A stretch of 64,000 nt of DNA, taken from assembly GCA_033182465.1 (NCBI GenBank), contig CP137323.1:124001-188000 (forward strand). The letters run 5' to 3'. This document shows positions 10,676 through 22,431 of the stretch, in pieces. The notes below the pieces were generated by a model. It had not been told where the DNA came from and ran no database searches. It saw nothing but the letters and a program-made list of their open reading frames with translations. Each line of letters begins with the position of its first letter. Positions within the stretch are counted from its first letter, which is position 1. Both the position numbers and the translations under genes were made by a program. The DNA comes from Sanghuangporus weigelae (taxonomy: Eukaryota; Basidiomycota; Agaricomycetes; Hymenochaetales; Hymenochaetaceae).

Positions 10676-13218
10676 ACGCCTTGCATGGAGCGAATGACAG
10701 TGCCAAACATATGCTCGTCAAACGAGCGAACGATTGAACGATTCCCGCACTGAGCCGCCTTGCAGGAGCGTCCCTGTCTCTCATCTACCTTTCGCGGTGA
10801 AGTTTTTTCTTTTCCTCTCCGTCTTTGCTGTGAATTTTTCGATTTCATGTACATTGCGTTTGACGAACATTCAGTCCTCTGGAGGACATTCGGTTTTCTT
10901 TTCTTTTCTTTTCCTGGATTTTGTTTCGATTTTTTTAATCGCCTTTTTTGCTTCCGAGTTTATTCTGGTATCTCGTATCTCAATCTGTCGTCGCATCCGT
11001 TGTCTTGTCCCGCACCCTCATCTGTCTCGTGTGCTCATCCCGTGTCCATACCCCTCGTGCGCGACCGTGGACCCGTGTTCCAGTTCATATCTTTGTTATC
11101 TTTCCTCCCCCTTGTGCTTGTCAACTTACTTCACTTTGCCTCTTCACGTTTCACGGGACACGTTCGTGTTTCAGTATCTCTCTCAGACCATACCATTCTC
11201 CTGGTTCCCTCTATTTTTGATTCCGAACCTCCTGACGTGTTCCTCGGTCGTCGATCGCATGCATGACCACCTCATCCGACCCCTACTTCTCTTCGACTTC
11301 GACTTCGATCTCGACGCGCCCCCGAGCTGGAGCTCGGCCTCTCAAGATCGAGATTGGGTTTGGGTTTGAGGTCGATTGATGAATTGAGTTTGCCTTTGCT
11401 TCCCGCCCATCTGCTCGCGGGACATACCGTTACTCTTGTCTTCATATCTTCGTATCTCCATCCACAGGCCTTCGCGACTTCGTACTGCTCAGCTGTTACT
11501 CAGCTGGTCCTCTCCGAAGGATGTGTTCGCTATTCCGAAGGCGTTCGAGGTGTTCTCGTGGTCCCTTTCCGGCGGCACTACCTCGTTCTGTTCTTCTTCC
11601 TTTGATTGATATGTTCTTTGTGTTGAATCTTCCTTTCTTTATTGCTATTCGTGTTCAGATATACGCTTTCTTCACGCTCCACGTTCTGCACATTTATGGT
11701 TCGTTATCAGTTCTCATAGCTCTCCTGTTCCGTTGTTTCGTTGCTCGTTTTTGCTTTTGTTTATCTTACAACGTGCGTAGATAGTTGCTCCTCACTTGCT
11801 GCTCCCACTAGAATACATAGGTTAATCTTAATGTACACGCATCGCCTCTTTCTGTTCTCTTCATTCCGTTCTTCTCCACTTTCACTTTGTGTTTGTCCTT
11901 CATGCTTTCGAACCTCGGATTTGTGCCGTGCCTCACCTCGCACCACACGCTTCCTTCTGTTCAGCCCTCCACGCTTTTCGAGTTCCCGTTTGCACACATA
12001 CTCCTGCCACCATCACCACAACTATACGTCTGGTGACTCGTCTTTGGTCTCATGCCCTTAGACCTTTACCCATTGCCCCTATACCGAAACGCCGATACCG
12101 GTGCACCGATATACCTCTCTTCACTTGCGTTACCCCCGCTTCTTCATCCCTCGTCCTTGCGGACATCTGCTGTTATCCTTATCCGACATCACCGTGTTGT
12201 TCATTGTCATCTATCCCATCGCGGGACTGTTCCCGTGTCGACATCCACAGGGACACGCGTTTGAACTTACCACGGCGTGTCCATCCGTCCGTCTATCTGT
12301 CTGTGCGTTTTGCTTAGGGCAACGGACTCTGCCCTTCGCCAAAGTCCCTCGTATGTTCCGATCGATCTAATGCTGCGCTTTTCTTATTTTATTTGCTCTT
12401 GCCTTTCACTGTGGGTTTTCGCTCGCGGCTCGTCTCGCGAGGTCTAGAGCTAGACCTGTATCGATAACTTCTTTCCTTTCCTCTTTCTCTGTCTAAAATT
12501 TCGTTCTCTTTCCGACATGACTGCGTAATCTTATTCTTTCTTCTACTTCTTCGCAACGAAATTCGTTTAATGACACGATCCTCGCCTCCTCCTCCTCCCC
12601 CCCTCTTTTGACGACTCGTTCACGCCTGTTCACGAACGGACTATCTTCTTGAACTTTTGATAATCACTTGCGCTCGTTTCTCCGAAAAGTAATATATAGT
12701 AGTCTTACACACCTACTACTGTCTCTCTCGTTGCTCTTTGGTATGACACCTTTTTGTTTTCTGAATCGTAATGTCTACAAGCGTGAGGTGAACGACTGCC
12801 ATATCAAAGTGGTAGATTTTTCTATCCTCTTTTCCACAAAAAAGGGAAGATGAAGGGGTATGATGATGACCAATGTCGGATCTGAACAAACAAAAGAAAA
12901 ACAATTGAATTCCAACCTCTAACTAACACTCACGGCTATCACTACACTCTCCACCATTCCATTCCAGGGCAGGCGGTTAAATGTTGGTGAAGCTCAGAGT
13001 ATGATGAGACGTCGCTTGGCACTGTACGAGAGACGTCTGATAAAATACCAAGCTCGGTATGCTAGGAGTAGTACGTAGGTTCACATCTATTAGATTATGT
13101 TCGTTGGTTTTGATCTATAAGAACAAAGTGTATGAATGTAGAGATGACTGAATTGGTTACATAAGTAACGAGAGACGGAGGAATTGTATTTTCTTTCCTC
13201 CTATCGTTGAGCGAGCAG
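10676..13218. other. pyrimidine-rich spacer between the two RING genes
   Basis: This 2.5 kb stretch is strongly T/C rich on the plus strand, with runs of TTTTC around 10900. Frames of up to ~210 codons stay open because of this composition, but none has a domain or matching splice sites. It is best read as the 3' untranslated region of the first RING gene plus the promoter/5' untranslated region of the second. Confidence 0.45.
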
Positions 13219-16200
13219 ATGCTTGTTGTCCAGCCCACCTCGACCTGCGACGTCTGTCTCGAGCGATACGTCTGGGACGCGGACTCCGTCTTCCCGCAGC
13301 CGCCGGGCGCGTACGAGCACCTCGGCAGACCGCACGTCATCACTTGCGGGCATGTATTCTGCCATCAGTGCGTCTTCCTCCTTCTTTCCCTTTGGTGGTT
13401 TGCAGCTGACTCGGGTTCATTCGCGGCTCAGATGCCTGCAGAACATCCGGGCACCAAGGACCTGCCCGCTGTGCCGCGCTGCTTTCCACTTGTCGCGCGC
13501 GGTGAGGATACATGTCGACCTTGCGTGCGATGCCGCTGCCTCCGTTAACCACGACAGCAATGGCAACGACGGCTCTGGCTCTGGTTCTGGCGAGAATGAC
13601 GACCAGAGTGGAGGGTTGCGCTTGGAGACAGAGGCGAGGGAGCTGGAGCTGAAGCTCGTGCAAGTGTTCTCTGATACGTCCCAGTCAGCGCCCACGACGG
13701 TGTCACGAGCTACTTCGGAGCGAGATGATGACAGTAGACGCGCAGAACCAGCAAACGAGGACGACGAGGAAAGGATGGCGGAAGTCGAAGCGAGGAGGAA
13801 CGCCGTGCTCGACGAGGCGCGCGCTTGGCTCGAGAATGCGAACGCTGCGCCGGATGCTGTAAGTCCTTCTTCGTTCCCCGTCGTCCGTTTCGTTTCGTTC
13901 TGTTTGGACCGTCTGCCGCGCTTCCCTGCAGTGCCCCCCTTTGCTTCTCTTCTAGCAATATATCTGATCGCATCCTCCTTCCATCGTCCGTCGTTTCACT
14001 TCGATCACCTTTACGTTCTTCGTCTTCCATCCCATCTCATCTCGTCACCTTCCGATCACAAACTCACCCACTTCGTTTCACTACAGCACGCAACCCTCCG
14101 AACCCTCCTTGTCGCACTCCCCTCGCACGCTTCCCTCCCCTCCATCAGCAGGACACTCAACTCGGCGCAAGCAGAGAACGTCCGTCTCCGGAGCGACCGG
14201 GATCATCTGAGGAGGTACGTAAGGAGGGCCGAACGCGCGCGAGAGCAGGAGGCGGCGCTTGCGAAGAGCGCAGAGAAGGGGTGGTTGGTGAGGGTTTCGG
14301 AGATTGAGAGGGAGTGCGAGCTGTAAGTAATTGTTGTCTGATCAATGGGTAGGAGTCGTTTGTTGATTGATCCGGTTATGCTGGTGCTGCTGATGGATGC
14401 ATACGGATTTCTAGGAAGGTATGTGCTACAAATCTAACTCTTTCTTGAAAGCTTATTGAAGGCATCACCGTCTCTTCTTCCTTACACTTTCTGGTACTCA
14501 GCTCACACAGGCAGAAACAGAGCGTCAGCGTCTCGAAGGCGAGCTCGCGAGACTCAGGCTTGCATTGAAAGATGCGCAGACGGCTCAGTCGGATATCCTC
14601 GTCCAGGCGCACATGCAGATTCACGGACAGACTCAAAATCAAAATCCGAGCCAAATTCCTGCACCTCCGTACTCACCTCGCCCTCCGCAAGGTGATCCTT
14701 CCGCGCAACCGCAAGCAGGTCCTTCTGCTACTACTATCCCTTCGACAGATACTACAAATGGTACTTCTGCCGCTTCGGCGTCGGGCGTTGCCTTCCCTCG
14801 TACATCCTCCCCTCCTCCCCCCGCAACAACACCAACAACAGCTTCTGATTCTATCCAATCGCGCTCACACACACAATCCCAAACACCATCTGCATACCCA
14901 GCTTCATCTGCACCTGCACCTGCATCTGCGCACGAGCAGCAACACGGCTATTCATACGATTTCTCGCACGCGCGGAGCCATAACCCGCTCCCTCGGCCTC
15001 CCGAGCCGATCCCGCTCTCGCGTCTACCGGCGTTCGCGCGTCCCCGACCGGGGAGCAGTGCGTATACCGCCGCGAGGGCTTTGGCGCGGCATGGGTCGAG
15101 GAGCGGGCGAGATAGAGAAGATAGAGAAAGGGATAGAGGGAAGAGTGAGACGAGGAGAAGTGAGAGGAGGAGGGAGAAAGAGCGAGAGCGGACTGCGTTG
15201 ATGGCGATGACGGATAGTGAGAAGGATAGGAGGGAGCGGAGACGCGAGCGGGAACGCGAACGAGAACGAGAACGAGAACGAGAGTTGGGCGCTGACTCGG
15301 CTTTGAGTAAAGAGCGTCATCGGGGCCGTACGTCCGGCAAAGAGAAGGATAAGGAGAAAGAGAAAGAAAAAGACAGAGGGACGGATAAAGGGACTGATAC
15401 GTCCGCTACGGACACGCAGGAACGGAGGCGCGCGAGGACGAGGCATGCGAGTCTTGTCGGGACGGCTTCGTCTTCTTCGGCGGCGCATTTGTACGGGGAT
15501 ACCTTCCCGTCGAGCTCTTCGTACTTGAACGACCTCTCGTCCTATCCCAACCCTATCCCGTACGCAACCAGTCAGTCCGATGATCGTTCGAAAGAGCAGA
15601 CGAACGGAGTGGCTGCGAACGCGGACCCGAAGTCGAATCCGATTCCCGCGGATGTAGTCGGCGGGTGGGGACTCGAGCGTTCATGGCGCGCGTCCTACGC
15701 CTCCTCGCATTCAGGTCACTCCGGTGCGTCAGCAGCCGCTTCTGCTCCTGCTTCGCGGGAAGACCTTCGTAGGGACTTTGGCGAGTCCCGCGACGACGCG
15801 GTGGGCGCGGGGAAAAGTAAAAGCGAGGGCAGTGGCAGTCTCGGATCGGGTTTCACGAAGATGAGAGTGCGTGAACGGGATCGCGATCGGGAGGAGGGGA
15901 GGGACAAGGGGAAGGGGAAGGACGTTGAGAAGGAGGGAGAGCTTGGACTGCTCCATTCGTCAGAGCCGTCTCAACGTCCTGCCCGTGAACGAGAACGACA
16001 CGTCTCGTTCACTACTTCTTCGCATCTCTTTCCTTCATCCAGCAACGACACTCGAGATCGCGATCGCGATCGCGACACGACGCACGAACTCCCGCCCTTG
16101 CATCCTCACTCTTCCTATTCTTACTCCAATACTGGGCAAGAGCAAAAGGAAAGAGAAAGACGGACAACGCTGAGTGCGGCTCCCTCCGCTCTAGGGCTCG

Positions 16201-17247
16201 TGCTTGTCCCTTCCCCGGACGGGCGAGGTGGGTACACGTACGAGTACCAATATCGGTATCACTCGCCCGGACAACAATACCAGGTTCAGAGTCAGCAATA
16301 TAGACCTCCGACGCTCCCTCCGCAATCGACGATCCAACCTCCCAGCTCGACTTCGACGAGCGTTACTGTGAATGGGAAGGAATCTGTCACGCCTATAGCT
16401 GCTGCTGCTGTACAGGGAGTCGCAGCTCGTAGCTCGAACATGAGCCGAGGAGCGGAGTATGCGACGCTCACGAGGCGCGCGACGGACTCAGCTCTATCGA
16501 GACAGGCGTATGCACACGCTAGGGAGACGCGCATCGTGAATGGAACGACCGAAGCGAGTATTACTGCGGCGGCAGCGCCGTTGCACGTCCCTCAGCCGCG
16601 GAGGATATCAATGACGATTCCCGAGCCGGAGTCGGATACAAATGATACGTACGTAGGTCGTGCCTGTACCGATGGGCAGGCGGCTTACTCCAGTCATTAT
16701 TATGGGCATGGCCAGCAGCAGCAGCAGCAGGGAAACGGACATCTAGATGGAGGGATGCCGTCGACGATGTACGCTAATGCGAACCCGAGTGCGAATATGA
16801 GCTTGGACAGCGCGCTTGCTTCTCTTTCTCTTGCTTCTTCGTTGCATCCGGGGGTGGGTGCAGCAGCTACAGCAGCTCCTGGCCCTCCCTCGTCAGGACA
16901 GGAAAGCCAGACTCAGACCCTCCGACACAGGACGAGCAACTCGAGCACTACGTCCGCCTCGACTGGGATAAGCCTCACGGGAACGACGAGTAGGGAGAGG
17001 AGGAAGCAGCTGCTCGATGCCCTCTTCTCTTCGGATTCGGAGCGGCATGGACATGGCAATGCGGGCTCGAATCGGTCGTCGTTTGTTAGTAATGGGAATG
17101 GCGAAGGTTACGGAGCCGGCGCGGGGAGTGGGAAGAGAGTGTCGCTTGGGAGGGCGTTGGACGCTGCTACCGCTCTGCGCCCGGCAGGGGTGGGTGCTGT
17201 AGTCGATGCACCTCGCAGTGCAGCGGACGGCGCGCAGAGATCTGAAG

Positions 17248-17279
<32 letters not shown>

Positions 17280-17714
17280 CCCCCGGCTCAATCACAACCG
17301 CAGGCACCGAGAGGTGTACCGAGCCGTGACGGAAGACCTTCCCGCGGGTTGAGCACGCGCCCGAGCACGACTCAGCCAACTCAAACGCATGCTCACTTCG
17401 GTGCTACCGCCGCTTCTTCGTATCCTCACCAGCAAGTCCAACAACTCAGCCATCACCACCACCACCAACAGCAGCAGCAATACCCATCTTCCTCCACCAC
17501 GCACTCTCACGTCAGACAAGCTACCTACCCTCCTCCTTCCTATCCACCTACTACATCCGCGCAATCGGCCGGTATGTACGGCGTGCAGGCCACGTACCCG
17601 ACAACGGCAGTCGGACCGACTGTAGCGTACCAAGTCCACCCTGGATACGCTACCGTCCCGAGCACGACGTCCGTCCCGTATCTGGCGTACTACCATACCG
17701 TTGCTCGAAGGTAG
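13219..17714 (+). CDS. large RING-finger protein with coiled coil and long disordered tail (paralogue 2)
   Basis: Five exons close in phase: 13219-13367, 13432-13858, 14087-14322, a 4 nt micro-exon 14415-14418 and 14511-17714, giving 1339 aa. The RING lies at residues ~10-70 (CDVCLERYV, then CGHVFCHQCLQNI and CPLCRAAF) with an insertion between the first cysteine pair and the histidine. Residues ~100-330 contain coiled coil (ENVLRL-like heptads, RRAERAREQEAALAKSAEK, RQRLEGELARLRLALKDAQ). The last ~1000 residues are low complexity: an RERERERE block near 15240-15300, polyalanine encoded by GCT repeats near 17258, and His/Gln runs near 17450. It is probably an E3 ligase scaffold; the substrate is unknown. 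The layout and the exon starting HATLRT match the gene at 8477, so the two are tandem duplicates that have diverged greatly in the tail. Confidence 0.82.
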
Positions 17715-18419
17715 CGCACCAACGCAAGGTTCTAATGCCGGATTTACGTTGCCCATTTCTGACATTCTCACCTCCCTCATCTTACAACTCTTCCTCTTCT
17801 TTGTAAACTCGCCTTTTTTTCCCCCCTCCGTGTATACATAAATCTTTCTTTCTATTTCCATTTCTCGACTCGACGTCAGACGTTACGATAACTTCGACTT
17901 TTACTTTATCGTCCATATTTTTCCTCGTATTTCTCTGTATCTTGCTGATCACTCTTTTCCTCGACCCTTCTCGAATCTTTCTTTTCAGGTTTATATCCAT
18001 TTAGTTACGCAATGTGTAGTCTTGATTTTTCTTTCTTTTTGCTTTATTCCCAGGTTTTTTGACTTGACTGATTGATTGATTCACGTTTTCCTGACGGGCC
18101 TTGGATTAGATTCTGTACGGCTGTTGTATGCTGTGTATCTTGCCACATGTGGTGAATAAGAGGCAGGTTTCCGCTCCTCAGGAGACGCTCCAAATGGATG
18201 GAATGAATGACGCTCTGAAAGATGTCGGGTACAACAAAGACGTATGAATTCCTCTGCGTGAATGCTTGACTCCGCTGCCATTTTAAAAAACAAGAGTCGA
18301 AAAACTCTGGATCCAATAGACATCAAGTAAACGATAGTCGTCAAACACTATACTCTTTCCATCAACCCTCCCTCACATAAAAAAAACGCAAGAAGGATAA
18401 CAAGCGAAGATAGTGGAAA
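17715..18419. other. 3' flanks between RING gene 2 and Sec61 beta
   Basis: A convergent intergenic stretch, T/C rich to about 18000. I see no gene. It should hold the 3' untranslated regions and poly(A) signals of the two facing genes. Confidence 0.4.
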
Positions 18420-18984
18420 CTAGTTCGAGAACGACTTGATTATGCGCGCGGCGATGTGGAGGAAGACGACAGAGCCGATGAACACGACTGAGAGCATGAG
18501 GACGACGAACGGGTCTCTATAAACAAAAAAAAGCGTAAATCAGTATTCCGTTTATGAAAGCGGAGTGGTGAATAAGGCAACGCACACTCGCAGACCTGGC
18601 GAGTCGTCCGTGTAGAGACGAAGCATGGTGCTGGAGGACCCGCCTGCGCCAGCGGCGCGCGTTGAGTTGGGTTTTGCGACCTGGGAGCTTGCAGCGCGTC
18701 GTCTGCAATGTATGGCCGTGGAGTTCATTCGTTCGTTCATGAGAAAGTTACAGTCGTATGGAAATGAAGGGAATAGTGGATGTCAGATACTGTCTGAGAG
18801 TATACCGCACACGCACACACGAGCAGACTCACCGAACTGCAGTTCCATGGGGCGTAGTGCGAGCTGCAGCAGCAGCTGCGGGCGATGAAGCGCGCGACGA
18901 GTCAGACTGTAGAATAGAATATCGACACATTCGAATGTCAGAAATTTTTGCTTTCGACGACAAAGAATACAGCGAGCTCACCAT
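18420..18984 (-). CDS. SBH1: Sec61 translocon beta subunit
   Basis: Four exons close in phase: 18984-18982 (the ATG alone), 18906-18833, 18702-18586 and 18516-18420, giving 96 aa, the usual size. The protein has a Ser/Ala/Arg-rich cytosolic N-terminus, the family signature AGGSSSTMLRLYTDDSPGLR, and one C-terminal membrane span (VVLMLSVVFIGSVVFLHIAA) ending in a short basic tail, as expected of a tail-anchored ER protein. It is the small non-essential subunit of the protein-conducting channel, next to Sec61 alpha and gamma. Human (SEC61B) and yeast (Sbh1) homologues share the TEDSPG/TDDSPG-type motif just before the span. It is divergently paired with the SNARE gene at 19187 across about 200 bp. 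The solitary start codon exon is followed by a GTGAGC donor. Confidence 0.93.
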
Positions 18985-19186
18985 TATGGAACGACGTGGA
19001 AGGAGTGCAAAGAAATTAAATTAGAAAGCTGGCCTGCGTGCGTGTCACGGACGCCGCGTGAGGTGGCAGAATTGAGTGATGAGAACTAGTTGCCCAAAGT
19101 AATTAATGACATCAGCCATTGATGACATAAGCTATCCGTCTCCAGAGGAGCACTCATCATCGCTCTGAAGCTCTCGTTAAGCCGCC
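18985..19186. promoter_or_regulatory. shared divergent upstream region, Sec61 beta / SNARE
   Basis: The two start codons face away from each other with 202 bp between them. This implies overlapping promoters for two secretory-pathway genes. I see no unambiguous TATA box. Confidence 0.45.
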
Positions 19187-19985
19187 ATGTCTCTCGTGAG
19201 TCGTTCTCGCATCAACTGACAATAATTATTCATAATTATAACGCGCATAGATTCACGCATTAGTAGCACGAGGCTCAGAAGTCCTCGCCGAGCACCATTC
19301 GGGCGCGCGGGACTTCTCACAAGCAACGCAGACCATCCTCTCAAAGATCCCGCCCGAGCCAGGCAAGCTCACCTACGTCTGGGAGCAATACCTCTTCCAC
19401 TTCGTTTCCGATGGGACGCTCGTCTTCCTCGTCATGGCGGACGACGCCGCGGGCCGCCGCATGCCGTTCACTTTCCTCGCGGAGCTGCAGCGCAGGTTCG
19501 CTGTGTCCCCGGCGACCTCGAACCGAGACGTGAGCGAGATACCCTCGCACGGCCTCCAGCAGTCCTTCGGCCCGCAGATTGCTGCTCTCGTGGAAGAGTT
19601 CAACACCGCCCCGCCGACGGACGAACTCCGCCGCGCGCGTGGAGAGCTCGCGGAGGTGCAGAATATCATGGTGCAGAACGTCGAGCAGATCTTGAGCCGC
19701 GGGGAGAGGATCGAGTTGCTTGTCGATAAGACAGATAACATGGCCAGCCAGGCGACCGCATTCCGCCGTGGTGCGCGGACTGTCCGCAGACAGCAGTTCT
19801 GGCGTAATCAGAAGATTATGGTTCTCAGCGTGGCGGTCTTCCTGGTGAGTTTATAATGTGAGAAATCGTCCTTTCTGCTTTGTGCTCATAGGAATATGTT
19901 GTAGGTAATCCTCTGGATGATTTTGGCCTCATTCTGCGGCGCAGGATTGAACAAGTGCGGATCCAAGAGGAGCGGGGACTCGTGA
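19187..19985 (+). CDS. longin-domain R-SNARE, VAMP7/Nyv1-like
   Basis: Three exons close in phase: 19187-19195 (only three codons), 19251-19844 and 19905-19985, giving 227 aa. Residues ~1-115 read as a longin fold (IHALVARGSEVLAEH at the first strand; KLTYVWEQYLFHFVSDG, TLVFLVMADD). Residues ~125-190 form the SNARE helix (ELAEVQNIMVQNVEQIL, then SRGERIELLVDKTDNM), with the arginine of GERIELL at the zero layer of R-SNAREs. A hydrophobic anchor spans the exon 2/3 junction (MVLSVAVFLVILWMILASF). It likely acts in vacuolar/endosomal or secretory fusion. Human VAMP7 is about the same length. A short Cys/Lys/Ser tail after the anchor is unusual. It ends 144 bp from the convergent kinase gene. Confidence 0.88.
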
Positions 19986-20129
19986 TCGTTTCTCGTTTGC
20001 TTTGGTTGATTTATGTTGTACTTTATTCTGCTCGTTCATAATTGTATACTATGGTATAAGAAAAAACGGATCCGTCTAACACCGACTTCTTGTGACTTCC
20101 GATTTGCGCGTCGTGCGCTCTCTCGAGTG

Positions 20130-21785
20130 TCACGATCTGTGCGAACGACGCGAACGATGCGAATGATGTACTGACGGTCCTCGCCTTCTAACCGCCTCCC
20201 TGTCCGGCATCCTCACCCCCACCCTGCGGACAGGAATGCGCCTCCAATCCGCACTTTTACCACGAGCTCGCGCTGTTCGTCCTCGCTTCCTCTTCCCGGC
20301 ATTACGCGACCTCTCGCGTCTCCGCGACCCGAAGTTCTTGTTGATATGTAGAAGAGCAGCCTGAATTCTGATCATTGCAGCCTTGGGTCCACCGTACTTT
20401 CTTGCGCCGAATTTAGAGGGAGTGAATGATTTCTTTCCCGGTGCGCTCGTGAACCACTTTTTTCCATAATGTGTTTTACCGGTTAGGGGATGTCCTTCTG
20501 GGACATGGAAAACTCACCAGATGTTCCATTGTATCCTCAACAGTCGGCCTGAGATTGGGGTTTTTGGTCAATAGTCTCTTCATGAGATCTCGACCTTACA
20601 ACGGAGCAGTATATCAGCGCTCTTGGAAATATACACAACCAGGCAGCGTGCATTCCTCACCGTCGAGTGAAATGCCTTTATAATAGTCACTCCTGAAATC
20701 AATCCTTTTAGTGAGGATTTCTTTTATCAGTCTTTCGTTATCGTCTTCCGATGAGCCAACGAATGGTTTATCCCCAACGAGCAATTCGTGCATGACGACT
20801 CTAATGTCGCATCAATCTGCCATGAAATAATAAATGTGGCGAGCCAAGAACGTACCCAACCGCCCAAACGTCGCCCTTCCGTCCTACTAGCCCGAACTTG
20901 AAAGCTTCTGGAGGGTTGTACGGCATGGTCCCAGCCTTGAAATATTCTGGGACCCACCCGGGATCAAGTCTCCCCGAGCTGAGATTCACATATATCAATG
21001 AACATTATGATCATTACTTGTGGATGGACTTACACCCCAAAGTCCGATAGAGCTGGCTCGTGAGGTAAAGTATCTGTCTTTAGCAGGATGTTCTCTGGTC
21101 TTCAGTTGATGACAGGTCAGGTTCAAAGGAACGAACGACGTCAAAGCGAAATGCCATCTCACTTGATGTCCCGGTGCATTATCCTGTGCTTATGAAGATG
21201 CCTGAGCCCTTCGAATACGCCTCTGGGATCGCCGTCAGAGGCGCAGTTTAAGTATCAACTGCAATAGTACATAGACCTTACCTTAGGATATCTCTGGTAT
21301 CTGCTTCGGAAAACGATCCCATACTCCGGAGTCGAGTAAAGACGTTCCCACCTCCTGCATATTCGAAGACGAAAACAGGGCGTTTTTCGTGGCCATATAC
21401 ATAGTCACCAAGGAAAGTGATCTAGAGAAGAAAAGAAATCAAGAGGTTGATAAGATAAGATAAAGGATCATGATGACGCCACTCCACTCACGATGTTTGG
21501 GTGCCGACCCAAACTTCTCACTTTCTTGTTGTTCCGAAGTTCGAGCCTTATTAGACTTTCGTCTGTCTCTTCCTTGAATATCTTCAGTGCCACCCGTTGG
21601 TGCGTGCGAGGATTTCGTCCTTCCTAAACGTCTCACGTTTACGGGCAATGCTACTAGCAACGAGAAAGGATAGGAAATGTCACGGTATCACTCACATACA
21701 CTCTTCCGAAATGTCCAGAACCAATCTTCCGGTGTATATCGTATGGTAATGGACGCCTTCCGATTCCTGTATCACCATGAGACAT
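20130..21785 (-). CDS. protein kinase (tandem paralogue 1)
   Basis: Nine exons close in phase: 21785-21696, 21623-21492, 21421-21282, 21222-21163, 21099-21034, 20978-20856, 20800-20661, 20594-20518 and 20456-20130, giving 384 aa. All key kinase features are present: P-loop IGSGHFGRVY (~residue 21), VALKIF lysine, HRDIKPEN catalytic loop, DFG, PPEAF in place of APE, DVWAVG, and an arginine in LRPTVED before a terminal HLWF. This suggests an active Ser/Thr kinase. The C-terminal ~75 residues are strongly basic (RRRERSRNAGKRKRGR), perhaps nuclear or nucleic-acid associated. The substrate is unknown. The gene at 22432-24555 shares the exon plan, including identical 140, 60, 66 and 77 nt exons. 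A longer 5' part cannot be excluded. Confidence 0.83.
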
Positions 21786-22431
21786 CTCACCGACGACGGA
21801 CTACTGTCTTCACTGCCAAGAAGCAGCTCGATGCTCAGCAGCTGAGATCGATTAAGTACGACTCGGAGCTATCCCAACTTTGCGCCACCAGGATGGAAAA
21901 ACGTTTTTTAATAATATGCCCCCTTGGGTTATTCATGATATGTAATAAAGTTGAAAAACAGCGCCACGAGATACCGTAAGCGTTTTCTTGCTCGTGGATG
22001 GATGAAACTGTAGACGTTATAAGTACCAGGGAGAGACCATTCGAATCGTTCACCTGAGCGGTATGTTTAGACACTCTCACACGGACCCATTAGGAAACTT
22101 GCCTAAAACAGAAATTTCTCAGGGCGTGAAATTTATGTCAAATCGAGAAAAATCGAGAAAAAAATCCAGTTGATCTGCTTCGTCAAAGTCGCAATCCAGC
22201 GTAAAGTTCAGCGGCATGAACAAGTTGCTCTTGTGATGGGCGTTGCACTAGATGTTCATGCACATTTGCAATGCAGATTTCATAGAATGCTAAAACGAGG
22301 GACATCATAAGAACCACACAAGCTGCAAGGGAAATCATTGACGGGAAATGTTTTTATCTCAATGAATCACGGTGAGTCAGTACAGTATTTTTCGTAACGA
22401 ACGGATAGTTTTGTTTTATATAGTCGTCGGA
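21786..22431. other. spacer between the two kinase genes
   Basis: No gene recognised. It includes the 5' flank of kinase 1 and the 3' flank of kinase 2. Confidence 0.4.

Noticed and set aside
10734-12370. Several plus-strand frames of 90-210 codons between the RING genes
   Set aside because: They come from pyrimidine-rich composition; no domain and no consistent splice sites.
14639-17861. Long minus-strand frames opposite the RING gene 2 tail
   Set aside because: Shadows of Ser/Arg/Gln-rich low-complexity coding sequence on the plus strand.
20130-20375. A separate small basic protein gene
   Set aside because: It is the in-phase tail of the kinase 1 final exon, joined at 20456 to the kinase domain.
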